This document shows, piece by piece, positions 43,909 to 55,200 of a DNA stretch of 64,000 bases. Source of the DNA: Bacteroidetes bacterium UBA2364 (GTDB lineage Bacteria > Bacteroidota > Rhodothermia > Rhodothermales > UBA2364); assembly GCA_002344075.1 (NCBI GenBank), contig DDTM01000057.1, positions 1 to 64,000 of the forward strand, in the 5' to 3' direction. The position numbers and the translations under genes were made by a program. A model generated the notes under the pieces. The model worked only from the letters and a program-made list of their open reading frames with translations. It was not told the origin of the DNA and ran no database searches. Numbering within the stretch: position 1 is the stretch's first letter; every line of letters begins with the position of its first letter.

Positions 43909-46167
43909 ATGCGCATCCTGTTTTTATTGGGCTTGTTGCTGACGCCAACGCTATTGAAGGCCCAAGGCACGGTAGCCGTTATCCCCCAACCCACTTCCAT
44001 TACACCCGAAAGTGGGTTTTTTACTTTCCAGCCTTCTACTAAAATTGTGGTTTTGCCTGCTGGAAACAAGCGGGCGAAAGAAGTAGCCGCTTTTCTGCGT
44101 GACTGGCTGAACCAACAAGTTGGCATTAGGGCAAGCCTTCAGGCAGGGAGTCGTATTCCTGCTAGCGCCATTGTCCTTGCTTTAGAACGTCACGACGACA
44201 TTACAGCCGCCGAAGGCTACGAACTCCGCATTCGTAACGGCCAGATCCGTCTCTCTGCCTCCGAGGAAAAGGGTTTGTTCTGGGCCGTACAAACCCTGCG
44301 TCAACTATTTTCGCCACGTATTGAAGGTGCAAATCCGCCGAAAAATCACCCCATTAGCCTTCCGGCAGTCACCATAAAGGATGCGCCAAAGTTTGGCTGG
44401 CGTGGTAGTTTATTAGACGTGGGGCGGCATTTCTTTCCGGTCTCTTTTGTGAAGCGATACATAGACCTCCTCGCACAGTATAAAATGAATGTCTTGCATT
44501 GGCACCTGACCGAGGATCAGGGCTGGCGCATCGAAATCAAGAAATATCCCAAACTGACAGAAGTGGGCGCATGGCGAACCGAAGCAGACGGCTCGCGGTA
44601 TGGTGGATTTTATACCCAGCAAGAAATTCGGGAAGTGGTGGAGTATGCGCGTCTGCGCAACATTACCGTTGTGCCGGAAATTGAGATGCCCGGCCATTCT
44701 TCGGCGGCACTTGTGGCTTATCCGCAGTTTTCTTGCTCTGGCGAGACCAAAACTATACCTATTACTTGGGGTGTATTTAACGATATTTATTGTGTGGCCA
44801 AGCCCGAGACCATGGCTTTTTTGAAAGATGTTTTGGATGAAGTTATGAGGCTGTTTCCCTCTAAATTCATCCATATTGGTGGAGACGAAGCCCCAAAAAC
44901 TGCATGGAATGACTCTGAACTAACACAAGTTTTTATGCGGGAAAAGGGGCTAAAAAACGGCGAAGAACTCCAAAGTTGGTTCATCAAAGAAATAGATGCT
45001 TATGTTCGGAGCAAGGGTCGGGCCATTATTGGCTGGGACGAGATTTTGGAAGGTGGGCTTGCGTCGGGCGCAACCGTACAGGCGTGGCGCGACATCGAAC
45101 ATGCCCGCACCGCCACCAAATTGGGCAATTACGTCATCTCGTCGCCAACGAGTCATGCCTATTTTGATGGGCAACCAGATGGTTTACCCCTTGAAAAAGT
45201 ATATGGGTTTGAACCAATTCCGGCAGGACTAACCTCGGAGGAGGCCGCTCGAATACTCGGAGGCGAGGCCAATATCTGGACGGAATACATCACGACCGCG
45301 AATTTTGATGCGATGGTTTTTCCGCGCCTCTTGGCCATGTCGGAAGCTCTTTGGACGAAAAGTCCCCGATCTTATGCCGACTTTAAAGCCCGCCTAGACC
45401 GTGATCATTACCTGCGTCTGCGGCAATGGGGCGTACAAGTTGGTCCAGAGAACCGCTCGCTTATTACCATGAAGCCCGTTTTTGATGCAGCATCGGGCAG
45501 TATCCGTGTGCAAGTGGAGGCCAACGTTTCCGGTATGGCACTACACTACACTACTGATGGAAGCACACCGAAACCATCCTCATCTCGTTATACCCCAGAA
45601 GTGGTCTTTGATAAACCCGGCGATGTCTTGATTTTACCTTTATTAAATGGGGAACCACTCTTGCGCTCGGTACGATTTACGGTTCTCGAAAAACACTTGG
45701 CCGTTGGAAAAAAAGTCACCCTCACCCATCCACCGTCACCGCGTTATACCGGAATGGGCGACCAAACCCTGACCGATGGTGTACAGGGGTCGTTTACCTT
45801 CAATGATGGCCTTTGGCAAGGTTGGGGAGACCAAGATTTTGAGGCTGTCGTGGATCTTGGTACGCCGCAACCGATAAAAGACGTGGCGCTCTCCACCCTT
45901 CAGGTAAGTGGTTCATGGATTCTTTTGCCTAAAGAAGTAACTTTCTCAACCTCGTCTGATGGCAAAACATGGAGCATGCCCGCTCGCCTTACCCACGGTG
46001 AATCTCCTCGAAAATTAGAGGGTTTCCGCTATCTTTTTGTTCAACCCTTTGGCGGAGAATCCATCCGATACCTCCGCGTTACAGCGAAACGAGACACCCT
46101 TCCTGATTGGCACAATGGGCGTGGAACCCCTGCATGGGTTTTTATAGACGAAGTGGTGGTACGATAG
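43909..46167 (+). CDS. Beta-N-acetylhexosaminidase, GH20
   Basis: GH20 enzyme, 752 residues, releases terminal GlcNAc/GalNAc by substrate-assisted catalysis. Signal peptide 1-19. GH20b domain about 22-155. TIM barrel about 160-490 with WRGSLLDVGRHFFPVSF, NVLHWHLTEDQGWRIEI and the catalytic Asp326-Glu327 in HIGGDEAPK. A chitobiase-type C-terminal region has LHYTTDGSTP, and a final discoidin-like domain (about 590-752) ends the protein. Exported; acts on chitin oligomers, peptidoglycan or glycoprotein glycans. It stands 115 bases after the secreted paralogues and is followed by a terminator. Confidence 0.94.
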   Translation: MRILFLLGLLLTPTLLKAQGTVAVIPQPTSITPESGFFTFQPSTKIVVLPAGNKRAKEVAAFLRDWLNQQVGIRASLQAGSRIPASAIVLALERHDDITAAEGYELRIRNGQIRLSASEEKGLFWAVQTLRQLFSPRIEGANPPKNHPISLPAVTIKDAPKFGWRGSLLDVGRHFFPVSFVKRYIDLLAQYKMNVLHWHLTEDQGWRIEIKKYPKLTEVGAWRTEADGSRYGGFYTQQEIREVVEYARLRNITVVPEIEMPGHSSAALVAYPQFSCSGETKTIPITWGVFNDIYCVAKPETMAFLKDVLDEVMRLFPSKFIHIGGDEAPKTAWNDSELTQVFMREKGLKNGEELQSWFIKEIDAYVRSKGRAIIGWDEILEGGLASGATVQAWRDIEHARTATKLGNYVISSPTSHAYFDGQPDGLPLEKVYGFEPIPAGLTSEEAARILGGEANIWTEYITTANFDAMVFPRLLAMSEALWTKSPRSYADFKARLDRDHYLRLRQWGVQVGPENRSLITMKPVFDAASGSIRVQVEANVSGMALHYTTDGSTPKPSSSRYTPEVVFDKPGDVLILPLLNGEPLLRSVRFTVLEKHLAVGKKVTLTHPPSPRYTGMGDQTLTDGVQGSFTFNDGLWQGWGDQDFEAVVDLGTPQPIKDVALSTLQVSGSWILLPKEVTFSTSSDGKTWSMPARLTHGESPRKLEGFRYLFVQPFGGESIRYLRVTAKRDTLPDWHNGRGTPAWVFIDEVVVR

Positions 46168-46195
46168 TCCTCGCCAAACAAGCTTATAACAAGAC

Positions 46196-46246
46196 AAAGT
46201 TTTGCAGGTAGCCTTTCGTGCTTCATGCAAAACTTTTTGTTTTTAC
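46196..46246 (+). terminator. Intrinsic terminator of the GH20 gene
   Basis: Perfect 11-base stem AAAGTTTTGCA (46196-46206)/TGCAAAACTTT (46226-46236), followed by TTTGTTTTT. It isolates the beta-glucan locus from the upstream genes. Confidence 0.85.
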
Positions 46247-46729
46247 GGCCTCACGATACATTAAAGAAATCCATTGAACCCTAAAACAGGGCTACACCCT
46301 CCCCGTATTCCTCCTTTGCCGCCTTGTCTGGCTACTTTTTTACCGTCTTAATGCTCTTTTCGTGGCTCTTGATCCAAATATCTGGTCAAAAAACCTAAAT
46401 AAAGCATCTTTAGTTTTAGGGTATAGAAAATAAAAACCATTGCCCTGTATTCGTGTCTGGATTATGTCTGGTGAAAATACTGTATTTGAAACCCTGAGGC
46501 CTTTTGCCATATCCTCCAGAATGATTTACCTTCAACACCAGAGTTATAAAAGCGCTTTCGGTGGAGCAAAGAAATAAGTTCTTAAATGTTTCATGAAGAG
46601 CATCAGTTGGTTCGCCCCAGCCAATGTGACGAAAACAAAAGACCTCTTCCCTTTTCCATCAGTTAGCAAAATCCCAATGCCCAAAACCACTGGCAAAGTG
46701 CCTGTTAACCAATTAAATGATTTTTTAGT
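46247..46729. other. Upstream region of the beta-glucan locus
   Basis: About 480 bases without a gene before the six-gene locus. It contains a nested palindrome: CCTAAA (46394-46399)/TTTAGG (46415-46420) around TAAAG-CAT-CTTTA (46400-46412). This could be a regulator site, but it is AT-rich and may be chance. TGTATTTG near 46473 resembles a -7 box but has no TTG partner. No hybrid two-component or SusR-like regulator gene is nearby. Confidence 0.4.
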
Positions 46730-49700
46730 ATGAAACAGTTTTTATTGGTTTTATCCCTCGCCACGTTACCGCTTATGGCTTTCGCACAATCCGGCAAAAC
46801 CACAATCCTACAGGATGCGTCTGGGATCTCCCTTGTGGTAGATGGTAAGCCGCTCATGGTGAATGGTATGAACTGGGATTATTTCCCGATTGGTACCAAC
46901 TTTAATTATAGCCTGTGGAATCAGTCTGAAGCAACCATTAAAGCGGCTTTAGACGAAGAGATGGCGCTCTTGAAAAACATGAACGTAAACGCGATCCGTG
47001 TTTATACAGGCATTCCTAAAAAGTGGATCGAATATATCTACGACAATTATGGAATCTACACCATGCTCAATCATTCGTTTGGTCGGTATGGACTAACCAT
47101 AGAGGGAGCTTGGGTTGCCAATACCGATTATGCAGACCCCAAAACCAAGGCATTGCTTCTGAAGGAAGTCACCGAGATGGTGGCCAACTATAAAAATACC
47201 AGAGGCTTGCTTTTATATCTTTTGGGAAATGAAAATAACTACGGCCTCTTTTGGTCGGGTGCCGAGACAGAAGACATTCCAATGGCAGATAGGCAATCTA
47301 CCAAAAGAGCAAGATATATGTATAAACTCTTCAATGAGGCTGCCCTTGCGATGAAGGCCATTGACAAAAGCTATCCGGTTGCCTTGTGTAATGGCGACTT
47401 GCTTTTCTTGGATATTATCGCGCAAGAATGTCCGGATGTGGATATTTTTGGGACAAATGTGTATCGTGGTGTTTCTTTTGGAGACTTGTTCGAGCGGGTA
47501 AAAAAAGAGTACGGGAAGCCAGTTCTTTTTACAGAGTTCGGCTCGGATGCCTTTAATGCACTCACCAACGACGAAGACCAAAAAGCACAAGCCTATTACC
47601 TAAAAGAGAATTGGAAAGAAATTTACCTCAATGCCAAGGGCTTGGGTAAAGCAGGGAACTCCATTGGCGGATTTACTTTTCAATTTAGTGATGGATGGTG
47701 GAAATATGGACAAACCAAAAATTTGGATATTCATGACAGCAACGCCTCGTGGGGGAACGGAGGCTATCAGTTCGACTATCGTGAAGGCCAGAACAACATG
47801 AATGAAGAGTGGTTTGGCATCTGTGCAAAAGGGCCGACCAATGCACAAGGCTTATACCAACTCTATCCGCGTGCTGCTTATTATTTATTGAAAGATGCGC
47901 ATCAACTAAATCCTTATACAAATGGGACGACGGCGGCAAAAGTAGAGGCCCATTTTGCGGCAACGAACATCATGGATGCTGTCTTGAGGGCACGATCAGA
48001 CAAAGCCGCCATTCAAGGACAATCCGGCGAAAAAATTAAACTATCGCGATTTACTGCAGAGTTTTCCACCTTCAACACTGGTGGGAGCCTCATTTCAACA
48101 CCAACAACAGCGGCGTCCAACAGTAGCGATTACCCCAAACAATTAGGGTTCGATCATATGCAGTCGTTTTATGTTGGGATAGAGGCAAAACCTGTTGCCA
48201 ACATGATGGCCAATGTCACCTTTAATGTCTTAGGAAATGTGGCTCAAAATCCGATAGACCAAATCTTTTATGAAAACCGAGGCCGACCCGTTGTTTTAAA
48301 TTCTGACAATGGAAACGTGCAATTGGATGATGCAAACCGCGTGCAAGTATATAGTGCAAGCTATAATTGGAATCATGACTGGTTTAATCTAAACGGATTT
48401 TACAGAACGGGACACTATCACTGGGGCTACGAAGGCGACTTCTTCGGCCTGTATCCTGAAGCCAATTATGGCCCAATGATTGACATTTATAATGCCACAG
48501 CGCCTCTTGGTTTTGAAGTAGAAGGCAAGAAAGCGCTCAAACATTTCAAGGCTGCTTTCGGGCCACAATTATGGTGGGGTGCAAATCCGGCATTTTTGCT
48601 CAAATATGGCCGCAAAGTCGGAAACTCGGAACTGACGGGCCTATATCACGAAGACCTACAAGAACAAGGGAATGTACAAAGCTCGTTTGCCGTCCCACAA
48701 CCCAAAACAAGAAGGGTAACGCTGCATTTAAACCGCAAATTAAATAAATTCATTTTCGATTTAGGTGGAATTTGGGCAGGCCAACCCCTCAATGGTAGGG
48801 TGTACCAAGTACAACGAGGTGCCGAGGGAAATTATCAGGTATTTCAGCACAAAATTGAAGGCAAAGACAACTGGGGCGGAAAAGCAAAAATCACCTATAC
48901 GGGTGGGAAGTTCAATTGGTATGCCCAAGGGGCTGCCCAAGGTCTGGTGGCTTCCGGCGGCGCTGATCTAACGAAAACCTTTACCGGATGGCGCTTGAAA
49001 GACAGCGGAAGTGGCAATCAGTACAATTTTTTAACGGGCTTTACCCTTGCTACTGGCCAACTACAAATTGCTCCCAACTTTTTGTGGCAAAAACCCATTG
49101 AAGGCCCCATCAGTACCGATGTTCCCGCACCGGGAAGGCCGCGAAACATCCTCACAGACCCGTTTGCGGTACGGGCAAATAGAGAGCAAATTGCCGGAGA
49201 AATCTTATTCAGCTACGATCCAACACCCGCCTCTTGGATGTACGAGTGGGACAACGACCGCGCAGAAGATGCACCTTTTGCAATGAACCTGGGCTTTATT
49301 TATCGTCACCTCCCCACCACCCAAGATGCCGCAATTGGGATATTCCCAGATGGCAGAAGTTCTTTCCCATTCAATGGGGCACCTCCAGCCAAAGATCTTT
49401 GGGAAATACATTCCAGAATGGTCTCGAAGATTAGTCCGGAATTGGGGATTATCGCCAACCTTTTTGCCGGAACTGCACAAGCAAACGGGAGTGATCCGCG
49501 AACCGTCACAAGATTTGGTGGAGATCTGCGGGCCGTATTTAATAAAAGTAAATTAATTGCTTCGGCAAAAATAAATGATTGGGGACCGTTCGATTATCAC
49601 CGAGATTTTAACCTGACCTTCCCTATTCAATTAATGGCAGATTTATCTACCGAAATTGCAAAGCCAGATTGGTTTGCATTGCCAGGAACGCGCATTGGAT

Positions 49701-49867
49701 TACGGGGTGTCTGGAGGACTTTAGACCGCTATTCCCCACGCTATAATCCAACGCAAATGTTGGATGCTTATGGGAAATGGGTACCCAATCCCAATGCTGT
49801 TGGTTATCCAAATGGTACGGAATGGGAAATTAGAACCTATGTCCATATCAACTTGGGAAACAAATAA
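46730..49867 (+). CDS. GH2-like TIM-barrel glycosidase fused to an outer-membrane-like beta-barrel
   Basis: 1,045 residues. Signal peptide 1-19 (LMAFAQ). Residues ~25-390 are a GH2-like (clan GH-A) TIM barrel. The acid/base is Glu168 in LLGNENNYG, the nucleophile Glu269 in LFTEFGSDAF, and NVNAIRVYTGIP is an early strand. Residues ~395-1045 have no enzyme motif. They are alternating aromatic/polar strands separated by Gly/Asn/Asp turns (SFYVGIEAKPVANMMANVTF, NHDWFNLNGFYRTGHYHWGY), ending EWEIRTYVHINLGNK, like an outer-membrane porin barrel. First gene of the beta-glucan locus, 51 bases before the binding lipoprotein. A surface or periplasmic glucanase anchored by its own barrel is inferred; substrate beta-1,3-glucan is inferred from neighbours. 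Confidence 0.75.
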   Translation: MKQFLLVLSLATLPLMAFAQSGKTTILQDASGISLVVDGKPLMVNGMNWDYFPIGTNFNYSLWNQSEATIKAALDEEMALLKNMNVNAIRVYTGIPKKWIEYIYDNYGIYTMLNHSFGRYGLTIEGAWVANTDYADPKTKALLLKEVTEMVANYKNTRGLLLYLLGNENNYGLFWSGAETEDIPMADRQSTKRARYMYKLFNEAALAMKAIDKSYPVALCNGDLLFLDIIAQECPDVDIFGTNVYRGVSFGDLFERVKKEYGKPVLFTEFGSDAFNALTNDEDQKAQAYYLKENWKEIYLNAKGLGKAGNSIGGFTFQFSDGWWKYGQTKNLDIHDSNASWGNGGYQFDYREGQNNMNEEWFGICAKGPTNAQGLYQLYPRAAYYLLKDAHQLNPYTNGTTAAKVEAHFAATNIMDAVLRARSDKAAIQGQSGEKIKLSRFTAEFSTFNTGGSLISTPTTAASNSSDYPKQLGFDHMQSFYVGIEAKPVANMMANVTFNVLGNVAQNPIDQIFYENRGRPVVLNSDNGNVQLDDANRVQVYSASYNWNHDWFNLNGFYRTGHYHWGYEGDFFGLYPEANYGPMIDIYNATAPLGFEVEGKKALKHFKAAFGPQLWWGANPAFLLKYGRKVGNSELTGLYHEDLQEQGNVQSSFAVPQPKTRRVTLHLNRKLNKFIFDLGGIWAGQPLNGRVYQVQRGAEGNYQVFQHKIEGKDNWGGKAKITYTGGKFNWYAQGAAQGLVASGGADLTKTFTGWRLKDSGSGNQYNFLTGFTLATGQLQIAPNFLWQKPIEGPISTDVPAPGRPRNILTDPFAVRANREQIAGEILFSYDPTPASWMYEWDNDRAEDAPFAMNLGFIYRHLPTTQDAAIGIFPDGRSSFPFNGAPPAKDLWEIHSRMVSKISPELGIIANLFAGTAQANGSDPRTVTRFGGDLRAVFNKSKLIASAKINDWGPFDYHRDFNLTFPIQLMADLSTEIAKPDWFALPGTRIGLRGVWRTLDRYSPRYNPTQMLDAYGKWVPNPNAVGYPNGTEWEIRTYVHINLGNK

Positions 49868-49918
49868 TGTAATTGAAGGGCAGTCCATTTATCATATTCA
49901 CAGTCAATCTGAAATTCG

Positions 49919-51322
49919 ATGAAAAACAATAAATCAATGAATCGTTTGCTCAGTGTAATAGGAGTTGTTTTTTACACACTATTATTGAGTGGTTGCCAAA
50001 ACGATGACAGCGTTTTTACGGCTGCAACCTATCCAAATAACCCCGATGTTTTTCTGGATTCATTTTCTGGAGGCTTGAATTATGCCGCATTTTCAGGTAC
50101 TGTACCCACGGCTTTTCAGGTGGATAAAAAAGTTACCTATAACAATACGGCCCAATCCATGCGGTTTGATGTACCCAACGCAGGAGACCGCTTAGGAACA
50201 TATGCCGGAGGTGCTTTTTTTACGCATGTTGGCAGAGACCTGACACAATACGATGCCCTTACCTTTTGGGTAAAAGCGACGGAGGCCGCAACCATCGGCG
50301 CCATTGGTTTTGGAGTTGACTTAGGCGAGAACAAGTTTCAAGCAGGCTTTAGCGACCTGAAAGTGGGTACTACATGGCAAAAAGTCATCATCCCAATTCC
50401 CAATCCAGCCGCTCTGAAAAATGAAAAAGGGTTGTTTTATGTTTCTGCGGGCAATCAGAGTGGTAATGGATATTCTTTTTGGGTAGACGAAGTGCAGTTC
50501 GAAAAATTAGGAACCATTGCGCATCCACAACCCTCCATATTGAACGGCGAAAATCAAAATAAATTTGGCTTTGTTGGAATTAATACCAATGTTTCCAACC
50601 TACAGGTCCTCTTCAATATGCCTTGGGGAGAAAATAAGGGAGTTAATGTTACTCCACATTATTTTACTTTCATCAGCTCAAAGCCAGAAGTTGCTTCCGT
50701 AGATACAAAAGGTGTTGCAACCATTGTAGGACAAGGCACGACCACCATAACGGCTAAATTAGGAGATATTACGGCAAAAGGTAGCCTTACCCTCACTGGT
50801 ACAGGTGTTTTTGTTCCAGCACCAACACCCAATAGAGCCGCAAGCCGTGTCATTTCCATATTTAGTGATGGCTATACCAATGTTCCGGTAGAATATTATA
50901 ATGGTTATTGGGCACCCTACCAAACCACCCAATCTGCAGATTTTAAAATTAATAATGACAATGTATTGAATTATACGGCGTTTAATTTTGTGGGAATCCA
51001 GTTTGCAAATCCCGTTATTAATGCCAGTGCAATGACCCATTTTCATGCAGATATTTTCATACCCGGTACACTCGCAGCAGGCGCAACGTTCAAAATCCAA
51101 CTTGTTGACTTTGGTGCAGATGGTGTTTTTGGAGGGGGGAACGACAAAAATCATACGACCACGTACACGGCACCGACCCTTGGTGGAAATCGGTGGATAA
51201 GCATTGATATTCCTTTCTCAGTAATGACTGGGCTAACAAGTAGAACAAGTTTGGCACAGATTGTTTTTGAAGGGACGAATATCAGTAATTTTTATGCTGA
51301 TAATATTTATTTTTACAATTAA
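49919..51322 (+). CDS. Glycan-binding lipoprotein with Big_2 domain (SGBP-like)
   Basis: 467 residues. The signal peptide ends in lipobox LSGC (Cys near 26). N-terminal jelly-roll CBM-like domain about 45-205 (LTFWVKAT, YSFWVDEVQF), then a Big_2 Ig-like domain about 215-295 (VASVDTKGVATIVGQGTTTITAKLG), then a second CBM-like jelly roll about 310-467 ending NFYADNIYFYN. There are no catalytic motifs. This architecture is common for surface glycan-binding proteins of polysaccharide loci. The stop overlaps the GH16 start by one base (TAATG), so expression is coupled. Confidence 0.8.
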   Translation: MKNNKSMNRLLSVIGVVFYTLLLSGCQNDDSVFTAATYPNNPDVFLDSFSGGLNYAAFSGTVPTAFQVDKKVTYNNTAQSMRFDVPNAGDRLGTYAGGAFFTHVGRDLTQYDALTFWVKATEAATIGAIGFGVDLGENKFQAGFSDLKVGTTWQKVIIPIPNPAALKNEKGLFYVSAGNQSGNGYSFWVDEVQFEKLGTIAHPQPSILNGENQNKFGFVGINTNVSNLQVLFNMPWGENKGVNVTPHYFTFISSKPEVASVDTKGVATIVGQGTTTITAKLGDITAKGSLTLTGTGVFVPAPTPNRAASRVISIFSDGYTNVPVEYYNGYWAPYQTTQSADFKINNDNVLNYTAFNFVGIQFANPVINASAMTHFHADIFIPGTLAAGATFKIQLVDFGADGVFGGGNDKNHTTTYTAPTLGGNRWISIDIPFSVMTGLTSRTSLAQIVFEGTNISNFYADNIYFYN

Positions 51323-52194
51323 TGCACTCCACTTTTAAAACCACAAATACAATGAGAAATTTTAGATATACCTCTATATATTGGGGTCTCACTGGCATTT
51401 TGTTCTTTTTCTTGACAAGTGGTTGCGATCTAAAAGAAGGGCAAAATCTACCTGAAAGAAATTGGAGCCTGACTTGGTCAGACGAGTTCGATGGACAAGC
51501 CGGAGCACTACCTAATGCTCAGAAATGGGCCTTTGATATTGGCAGAGGCGATAATGGATGGGGTAATTCGGAGCTACAATACTACACCAACAGACCACAA
51601 AATGCTGCTTTAGACGGAAATGGAAATCTCGTTATTACGGCTATAAAGGAAAACTTCGGAGGTGCTAGCTATACCTCTGCTCGTCTTAAAACAAAAGATA
51701 TTTTCACCCAAAAATATGGCCGTTTTGAGGCCCGTATTCAAACGCCATATGGCCAAGGAATTTGGCCCGCTTTCTGGATGTTGGGCGATAACATCGAAAC
51801 CGCAACTTGGCCTTTGTGTGGTGAAATAGATGTCATGGAACAACGTGGACAAGAGCCTTCTGTTCTGAATGGCTCCCTCCATGGTCCCGGCTTTTCTGGT
51901 GCAAATCCGTTAACGGGAAAATATGTCCTTAAAAACAGCCGATTTGATACCGGATTTCATGTCTATGCGGTTGAGTGGTTTGAAGATAGAATTGACTTTT
52001 TTGTAGACGACCTGCTCTATCATCGGATCACCAAAAAAGATATTCCTGCAAATGGACAATGGGTTTATGATCATCCATTCTTTATGATTCTGAATGTGGC
52101 AGTAGGTGGAAACTATGTGGGAGCGCCTAATACGGGCACCAATTTTCCACAAAAAATGATCATTGACTACGTGAAGGTTTATCAGGAAATGTAA
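51322..52194 (+). CDS. GH16 endo-beta-1,3(4)-glucanase lipoprotein
   Basis: GH16 laminarinase-type enzyme, 290 residues. Lipobox LTSGC (Cys35) predicts a lipoprotein. The beta-jelly-roll catalytic motif is EIDVME, with Glu168 nucleophile, Asp170 and Glu173 acid/base, in the bulge-less-like spacing of laminarinases/lichenases. WSDEFDG, GNSELQYYTN, GRFEARIQTPYGQGIWPAFWMLG and FHVYAVEW are family hallmarks. ATG at 51352 (MRNFRY) is an alternative start with a better signal peptide length. It cleaves beta-1,3- or mixed-linked glucan at the surface. Confidence 0.93.
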   Translation: MHSTFKTTNTMRNFRYTSIYWGLTGILFFFLTSGCDLKEGQNLPERNWSLTWSDEFDGQAGALPNAQKWAFDIGRGDNGWGNSELQYYTNRPQNAALDGNGNLVITAIKENFGGASYTSARLKTKDIFTQKYGRFEARIQTPYGQGIWPAFWMLGDNIETATWPLCGEIDVMEQRGQEPSVLNGSLHGPGFSGANPLTGKYVLKNSRFDTGFHVYAVEWFEDRIDFFVDDLLYHRITKKDIPANGQWVYDHPFFMILNVAVGGNYVGAPNTGTNFPQKMIIDYVKVYQEM

Positions 52195-52238
52195 TATTTT
52201 TTGCATGAATAACCCATTTTTTCCTAAAACTCTCAAGA

Positions 52239-55200
52239 ATGAAACAGGTTGTCTTCGGTAATACTACATTTTATCAAATTAGTAATATTGATAAAATGAG
52301 ACCATTTTTTATGACAATTTTGAGTTCCTCGAATCATTGGATGTTTATTTCGAGTAACGGCGGACTTACAGCAGGTCGGACAAGTGCTGACTTTTCGCTT
52401 TTTCCTTATTACACCGAAGATAAAATCGCAGATTCTGCCGAATATACTGGCTCTAAAACCATTATTCGAGGTAAAAATAAGGCAGGTAGTTACGTCTGGG
52501 AACCCTTCTCTACGAGAAATCAAGGTCATTTTGAAACCCAGCGGAATTTGTATAAAAGCGTTTATGGAAATGAGCTTATTTTTGAAGAAATTAACCAGAC
52601 TCATGGGCTAATTTTCAGATACCAGTGGAGCAATGCTGCCCAATATGGCTTTGTTCGAAAGGCAACATTGGTTAATCTAAACACCGAAGATTGCCAAATT
52701 GAGGTACTTGATGGTCTCCAGAATATACTTCCGGCAGGAGTTGGCAGCAATTTACAAAACTTTTACAGTAATTTGGTGGATGCCTACAAACAAAGTGAGT
52801 TGGTAGTGCCATCAGGCTTGGGCATCTACGCCCTTTCAGCCATTATTGTGGATCGGGCGGAGCCCAGTGAGGCACTCAAAGCGAATACTGTTTGGTCGTT
52901 TGGGCTTCGCAACCCTATTAATTTACTCTCTAACTTTCAATTAGAATCATTTAGGAATGGAATGACCATCCTTCCTGAAATTGAAAACAAAGGCGAAAAG
53001 GGAGCTTATTTTATCTGTGAAACCCTAACACTACCTGCAAATAATGCTAAAGAATGGTATATGGTGGCCGATGTTCATAAAAATCACAGTGAGGTCATCC
53101 ATTTAATTGAAGCCCTTAAACAACCTGACCGTTTGATAAAAGGTGTTTTAGCAAATGTAATGGAAGGAACAAAGAATCTCCTTAAACTAGCTTGTAATGC
53201 AGATGGATTGCAAACCACATCTGACCCCCTTAAAGACTCCAGACATTTTTCCAATGTCTTATTCAACATTATGAGAGGTGGTATTTTTGATGATCAATAC
53301 TTTATTTCAAAATCAGATTTTCTATCTTACCTCAACAAAGCAAATAAACATATTTTTGAACTAATTTCAGTAGAAGCGATAAAATGGCCTGAAAAATTTG
53401 AATTTAATTTTATAAAAAAATCAGATCTATTTAATAAAAATATTGACTTTCAAAGACTAAGTAAGGAATATTTACCTTTGTATTTCAGTCGAAGACATGG
53501 GGATCCCTCGCGTCCATGGAATCAGTTTCATGTAAATACCATACATGAAACTGATGGCAGCAAAGTGCTGGATTATCAAGGGAATTGGCGTGATATTTTT
53601 CAAAATTGGGAAGCATTGGCTATATCTTTTCCGGACTATGCAGAAAGTATGATTTATAAATTCTTAAATGCAACCACGTTTGAAGGATACAACCCTTACA
53701 GAGTAAGTAAAGATGGTTTTGATTGGGAAATTATTGAGCCAGATGACCCTTGGGCATATATCGGATATTGGGGAGACCATCAAGTTATTTATTTGTTGAA
53801 GTTCTTGGAATTTATAACTGCTTATAAGCCTGGTTTATTAGAGAATTTATTTGATAAAGAATGCTTTGTCTATGCCCATATCCCTTATAAAATAAAAAAA
53901 TATCAAGACATTATTCTCAATCCCAAGGATACCATTACATTCGATCATGCAATGGACCTACGTATTCGGGAAGAAAGAACACTTATTGGATCTGATGCTT
54001 GTTTGATTAAAGATGAAAATAATAACATTCACCATGTTAACTTCATTGAAAAAATTCTCGCTGTTATTTTATCTAAGATATCTAACTTTATCCCCGAAGC
54101 GGGTATTTGGATGAATACTCAAAGACCTGAATGGAATGATGCGAACAATGCGTTGGTTGGAAATGGTGTTTCGATGGTTACGTTGTATTATTTACGTCGC
54201 TTTTTGGTCTTTTTTGAAAAGATATTAAATACATCTACAGTTAGCGAAGTTAAAATTTCGCAAGAACTCATTGACTGCTACAAGAATATTCGGAAAATTC
54301 TGGAAGAAAATGTAATTTTACTCGCGTCAAAAATCAGCGATAATGATCGTAAAAATATTGTGGATCAAATTGGTGAAGCGGCAAGTTCCTACCGCTGGCA
54401 TGTATATGATCATGGATTTTGGGGTAAAAAGCGCACTATCTCAATTGAAGGTATTCAACGATTTAACAAGATATCTTTACAGTTTATTGATCACGCTATC
54501 GAATCCAACCAAAGACCAGATGGGCTATATCATGCATATAATTTAGCCTCATTTGAAGGTGAAACTGTGAAGATATCTCACCTTACCGTGATGTTAGAAG
54601 GCCAAGTAGCTGCGCTGAGCGCGGGAATATTAGATGCGAAACAAGTGGTGCAGGTTTTAAATGCATTAAAGCAAAGCCCCTTATATGACCAAGACCGAAA
54701 TAGCTATATTTTATATCCAAATAAGAAGTTGCCGGGCTTTCTGGAAAAAAACACATTTGATGAATCGGAAATAAAAGACTGCCAATTAATTATTGAATTA
54801 ATTGACAAAGGAGATAAGTCAATTATCGAGAAAGATATATTAGGATATTATCATTTTCATAAAGATTTCAAAAATATTAATGATTTAAAAGATGGATTAA
54901 CAAAATTAATTTCTCATAATTATGTACACTATAATAAAACTGAATTAGATAAAATATATTCCATCTACGAAAAAATATTTAATCACAAAGCCTTTACAGG
55001 GAGATCCGGTACTTTTTATGCCTATGAAGGGTTAGGTTCGATTTATTGGCATATGGTTTCAAAGTTATTATTGGCTGTTGTAGAAAATATTTTTAAAGCA
55101 TATCACGAAAAAGCAGATAAAAAACACTGCGATGCTCTGATTAAGCACTACTATGACCTCTACGAAGGTCTCGGAATTCATAAGTCCCCTCAAGCATATG

